A stretch of DNA of 64,000 bases, taken from assembly GCA_023423895.1 (NCBI GenBank), contig JAFAER010000053.1:36998-100997 (forward strand), read 5' to 3'. Under the pieces are notes generated by a model, which did not search any database, was not told where the DNA came from, and worked only from the letters and a program-made list of their open reading frames with translations. Shown one piece after another: positions 60,915-64,000 of the stretch. Every line of letters starts with the position of its first letter. The stretch's first letter is position 1. The translations under genes and the position numbers were made by a program. Source of the stretch: Pseudomonadota bacterium (GTDB lineage Bacteria; Myxococcota_A; Polyangia; Polyangiales; Polyangiaceae).

Positions 60915-62114
60915 ATGCTTCGACGCATCGCGCGCTTCTGCGCACCATTGACGATGACGGCTGTGACGGCCTGGGCCTTTGGGGGCTGCAACGGCGCCGA
61001 CGTGACGGTCGCCGAGATCTACGACGCAGCGCCGCCCGTGTTCGCCACTCCGGAAGCCGGGGCGCCGACGCCGGACCCTGCGCTGCTCACGTATTGCCCC
61101 TCGAGCGAGTGCCCGGCCGGATTCGCGACGTGCGCGGATTCACGGTTTCCGTGTGACATCAATTTGAGTACGGATCCGGCCAATTGCGGTGCATGCGGCG
61201 CGGCGTGTCCTTCGCAAGGCGGCGGGAGCCTCTACGCCTGCGTCGAGGGGCGCTGCGTGCTGCAGTGCGAAGGCAAATACCTCGATTGCGACGGGTTCAT
61301 CGACAACGGCTGCGAGCTCATGCCGTCGACCAACGAGAACTGCGGCGGGTGCGGGGTGACGTGCACCGACCCGGACAATCCGTGCGTCAGGCAGCCAGGG
61401 ACGAAAGACGTCTACGCATGCGGCTGTCCGGACGGCGGGCTCTATTGCCCGCGCGCTGACGAATGCGTGAAGCCGCGTACGGACGACAACAACTGCGGTG
61501 GTTGCGGCATCGCCTGCGATCCCCAGGGGGACGGCGCGCCGCTGCCGAACGACACGGTCTACTACGGGTGCAAGAACAGCGAGTGCGGGCACCTGAAGTG
61601 CACGTTCGGCAATGCCGACTGCAATGACGACATCGTGTCCGACGGATGCGAGACGCGCATCACGAACTCCGCCAACTGTGGCGCCTGCGGGAATCAGTGT
61701 CCGGCGGGCCAGGACTGCCGCTTCGACGGGCCGAGCCAGAGCTTCCAGTGCATGTGTCCGCCGGGGCAGACGATGTGCGGCGCGCGCTGCGAGGGTGATG
61801 TCTGCTACGGAGAGTGCAAGGATCTGACGTCCGATCCGTTCAATTGCGGCGGGTGCGGTGTCTCGTGCGTAGGCCGTAATGAGGATTCGAGGAGCCTCCC
61901 CGCTTGTCTCTATGGCTCCTGCACGCGGACCTGCCTCGAGGGATGGGCGGACTGCAACGGCAACAGCGACGACTCGTGTGAGGTGAACATCGACAGCGAC
62001 CCGCTCAACTGCGGTGGCTGCGGGATCGTCTGCGATGCCATTGCGGGGCAGGCGTGTGTGCTCGGTCGATGCGTGGTCGCTCCGTGCGACAAGGACGCGG
62101 GAGGGCCGCAGTGA
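60915..62114 (+). CDS. Cys-rich NCGxCG-repeat lipoprotein, locus C
   Basis: The ATG at 60915 follows AAGGGA and gives 399 aa with signal and lipobox FGGC. Repeats include NCGACGAAC-type NCGACGAACPSQGG, NCGGCGVTC, NCGGCGIAC, NCGACGNQC and NCGGCGVSC, interspersed with DCNDDIVSDGCE and DCNGNSDDSCEVN. The final block, CGIVCDAIAGQACVLGRC, parallels those of loci A and B. It sits 25 bp after the sigma partner, the tightest junction of the three loci. The stop shares one base with the next ATG. Confidence 0.87.
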   Translation: MLRRIARFCAPLTMTAVTAWAFGGCNGADVTVAEIYDAAPPVFATPEAGAPTPDPALLTYCPSSECPAGFATCADSRFPCDINLSTDPANCGACGAACPSQGGGSLYACVEGRCVLQCEGKYLDCDGFIDNGCELMPSTNENCGGCGVTCTDPDNPCVRQPGTKDVYACGCPDGGLYCPRADECVKPRTDDNNCGGCGIACDPQGDGAPLPNDTVYYGCKNSECGHLKCTFGNADCNDDIVSDGCETRITNSANCGACGNQCPAGQDCRFDGPSQSFQCMCPPGQTMCGARCEGDVCYGECKDLTSDPFNCGGCGVSCVGRNEDSRSLPACLYGSCTRTCLEGWADCNGNSDDSCEVNIDSDPLNCGGCGIVCDAIAGQACVLGRCVVAPCDKDAGGPQ

Positions 62115-63337
62115 TGAAGGCGCGCGCGCTTCTCGCCGTCTCGTGTATTGCGGTCGTGCCCGTGAGCTTCGCCGCGTGTGCCGGCGAGGGGAGCGCGGAG
62201 CCCATCGCGGCGGAGGCCTCGGTCTCCTTGGATTCGGGGACCTCCGACGCGGAGGTGGACACCGACGCGAGCACCGACGCCGACGCAGGTGCCTGCGTCG
62301 ATTGCGAATACTTCCCGGATACGTGCTCGGGAGACGTCTTCTGTCAGACCGGGCCTTTCGTTGCAGGGGCGCCGGGCGGCAGCCTCGATCCGCGGACGCG
62401 CATCAACGTCATCCGAGGACGATCGGAAAGCGACGTTTGGGCGGCAGGTGCTCTCGGTGCCGTCGGTCACTTCGACGGGACCTCGTGGAAGCTGTCCGAT
62501 ACCGGCGTGCCGATGTCGATGCACGCTCTCTGGCTGCGGGAGACGGGGGAGGTCGCCCTCTCGACGATGCATGCGCTCTACACGCGTGGCGTCGATACCG
62601 ATGTCGATGCATCGGCCGGCGGCTGGTCACCTGCCCAGCCGTCGACGGTGCCGTTCGAGCTCATCGTCGGCAACCCAGTGAGCTTGGCATCGACCTGGGC
62701 GGCGCCGTCTGCGCAGTGGATGTGGTGCGCGGCCACGACCGAAGGCTCCATGGACGAGCGCAAGACCGGCCTGTGGCGCATGCGGATGTCGGGGTCCGGC
62801 GCCTTCGAGATCGGCATCGGCGCGCCGTCGGAGCTTTGCCGCTACACGCACCCGTGCACGCAGATGTCGAGCATCCACGGCCGCTCGGCGAACGAGCTCT
62901 GGGCGGTCGGCTCCGCTGGCGCAACGATTCGGATCACCGATGCCGACGGCGACACCCCGAGCTTCAAGGGGTTCAACGCCCAGACGACGAACGCGCTGAA
63001 CGGCGTGTGGGTCGCGGACAACGGCGAGGCATGGGCCGTCGGAGCTCGGGGCACCATCCGTCACTATCGCGGCGACGCGCTTCTCTGGGACGTCGTCGCC
63101 GAGGTGCCGACGTCCGTCGAGCTCAACGCCGTTTGGGGCACATCGCCGTCGGACGTCTGGGCTGTCGGGAACAGCGGCGTCGTCCTTCATTTCGACGGTG
63201 AGCGCTGGTCGCGTGTCGCGATCGGCGGGCTCGGCCGGCGCCGCCCGGACCTGACGACGGTATGGGCGTCGGGGCCGGGACACGTCTGGATCGGCGGTCA
63301 AGGCGTCCTTCTCACGCTGGGAGGCAATCAACCATGA
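62114..63337 (+). CDS. seven-bladed tryptophan-rich propeller lipoprotein W1, locus C
   Basis: The ATG at 62114 shares one base with the previous stop. The 407-aa product has lipobox SFAAC and an Asp/Ala linker with DCEYFPDTCSGDVFC. Seven blades can be traced at INVIRGRSESDVWAAG, MHALWLRETGEVAL, LASTWAAPSAQWMW, MSSIHGRSANELWAVG, LNGVWVADNGEAWAVG, LNAVWGTSPSDVWAVG and LTTVWASGPGHVWIG. Blades two and three are highly degenerate, unlike the locus A and B paralogues. The stop overlaps the next gene by four bases. Confidence 0.83.
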   Translation: MKARALLAVSCIAVVPVSFAACAGEGSAEPIAAEASVSLDSGTSDAEVDTDASTDADAGACVDCEYFPDTCSGDVFCQTGPFVAGAPGGSLDPRTRINVIRGRSESDVWAAGALGAVGHFDGTSWKLSDTGVPMSMHALWLRETGEVALSTMHALYTRGVDTDVDASAGGWSPAQPSTVPFELIVGNPVSLASTWAAPSAQWMWCAATTEGSMDERKTGLWRMRMSGSGAFEIGIGAPSELCRYTHPCTQMSSIHGRSANELWAVGSAGATIRITDADGDTPSFKGFNAQTTNALNGVWVADNGEAWAVGARGTIRHYRGDALLWDVVAEVPTSVELNAVWGTSPSDVWAVGNSGVVLHFDGERWSRVAIGGLGRRRPDLTTVWASGPGHVWIGGQGVLLTLGGNQP

Positions 63338-64000
63338 GACGCGCGCTGTTTCTGGTCGGAGCTTCGCTCCCGTTCGCATTGGCGGCTGCCTGCGCATCTT
63401 CGGAGGCCGAGCCCTCGCATTCGCCTCCGGCGCCGGACGCCTCCACGCTCGTGGAAGCCGGACCGGTCGAAGCCGCTGCATCGCCGCCCTCGGATGGCGG
63501 CTCCGACGGCGATGTCGCGCCCGCATGCAGCGCTGCAGGCTGGTGCGCGACGGCGCTGCCCGGCGTCGATCTCGTCCTGAAGGACATCTGGCCGCTGGCA
63601 AACGGCAACGTGGCCTTCGCGATCGCCGAGAGCCCGACGATCGGCGTCAAGGTCCTCGCCTGGAACAAGGCGAGCGACGCGTGGACGTACATCGACGACG
63701 AAACGCAGAACGAGCCCGGATACGGGAAGTACGCGGGCGCAATCTGGGCCGCCGACGAAGCGGACGTCTACTTCACCGTCGCGCCCGGCACCGTCTACCA
63801 CGGGACGCGGCCCGACCCGTCCGCGCCGTTCACGTGGGAGCGGGCCACGCTCCCTGACCTCAGCCCCGACGATCCGAACGCGCGCGGAGTCGATCCGCAC
63901 GATCACGGCAATCCCATGAACGCCGTGCGTGAGTCGAGCTTTTCCACGCTCGGCGTGTGGGGCACGAGCAAGACCGACGTCTACGCGTGGTATGCGAACG
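63334..64000 (+). CDS. tryptophan-rich propeller lipoprotein W2, locus C (truncated by window edge)
   Basis: The start overlaps the previous stop by four bases. The visible 222 residues have signal and lipobox LAAAC, a Pro/Ser/Asp linker and the W2 entry motif CSAAGWCATALPGVDL. The first blades follow (LKDIWPLANGNVAF, AIWAADEADVYFTV, LGVWGTSKTDVYAWY). The coding frame is open at 64000, so the protein and the rest of locus C continue outside the window. Confidence 0.82.
   Translation, partial: MRRALFLVGASLPFALAAACASSEAEPSHSPPAPDASTLVEAGPVEAAASPPSDGGSDGDVAPACSAAGWCATALPGVDLVLKDIWPLANGNVAFAIAESPTIGVKVLAWNKASDAWTYIDDETQNEPGYGKYAGAIWAADEADVYFTVAPGTVYHGTRPDPSAPFTWERATLPDLSPDDPNARGVDPHDHGNPMNAVRESSFSTLGVWGTSKTDVYAWYAN

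Overview
The window is high-GC DNA whose content points to a myxobacterium-like member of Myxococcota, probably order Polyangiales. The pointers are arrays of large Asp/Ala/Gly-rich lipoproteins with Cys-rich NCGxCG repeats, RCC1 and tryptophan-rich propellers, IgGFc-binding-like proteins, a MYXO-CTERM-type sorting tail at 42.9-44.8 kb, many ECF sigma factors, and a hybrid histidine kinase. This assignment is inference from gene content. No rRNA, tRNA or CRISPR array was recognised.

The main feature is one multigene locus present three times. Locus A is 6.2-15.6 kb, locus B is 20.1-31.0 kb, and locus C is 58.3 kb to the right edge, where it is cut off. Each has a regulatory block: a secreted barrel-like protein, an ECF sigma factor, and a single-pass membrane protein with a TPR-like tail that is the likely sigma partner. 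Each also has a chain of lipoproteins, mostly with 1-4 base stop/start overlaps: a Cys-rich NCGxCG protein, two tryptophan-rich propellers, an RCC1 propeller and an IgGFc-binding-like protein. Every complete propeller counted has seven repeats. In B and C the two blocks are collinear. In A the regulatory block is inverted, so the blocks diverge from a shared intergenic region. I know of no described function for this locus; an ECF-controlled surface or envelope assembly is my inference.

Around these loci: 0-6 kb holds a GT39-like membrane protein, a lipoprotein, a short-chain fatty acid transporter (AtoE) and a formylglycine-generating-enzyme-like lipoprotein with Cys repeats. 16.9-20 kb holds hairpin repeats, a small lipoprotein and a type-1 periplasmic binding lipoprotein. 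31-37 kb is a decayed accessory zone with remnants of AbiEii-like, LysR, TetR and IgGFc-like genes beside an EamA exporter and an ECF41 sigma/NmrA-like pair. 37-41 kb is a molybdenum operon: a T/S-fusion ECF-type permease, MosA, MosB and ModA. 41-46 kb encodes c-type cytochromes, a MYXO-CTERM protein and a lipoprotein. 46.4-51 kb has lpxC with a membrane protein, and a TonB-dependent receptor with a small Cys-rich lipoprotein. 51-54.7 kb has a ferritin-like protein, a zinc-ribbon/PDxC-repeat membrane protein and a radical SAM/SPASM enzyme. 54.8-58.2 kb has a PAS hybrid histidine kinase overlapping a Tat-exported FAD oxidoreductase.
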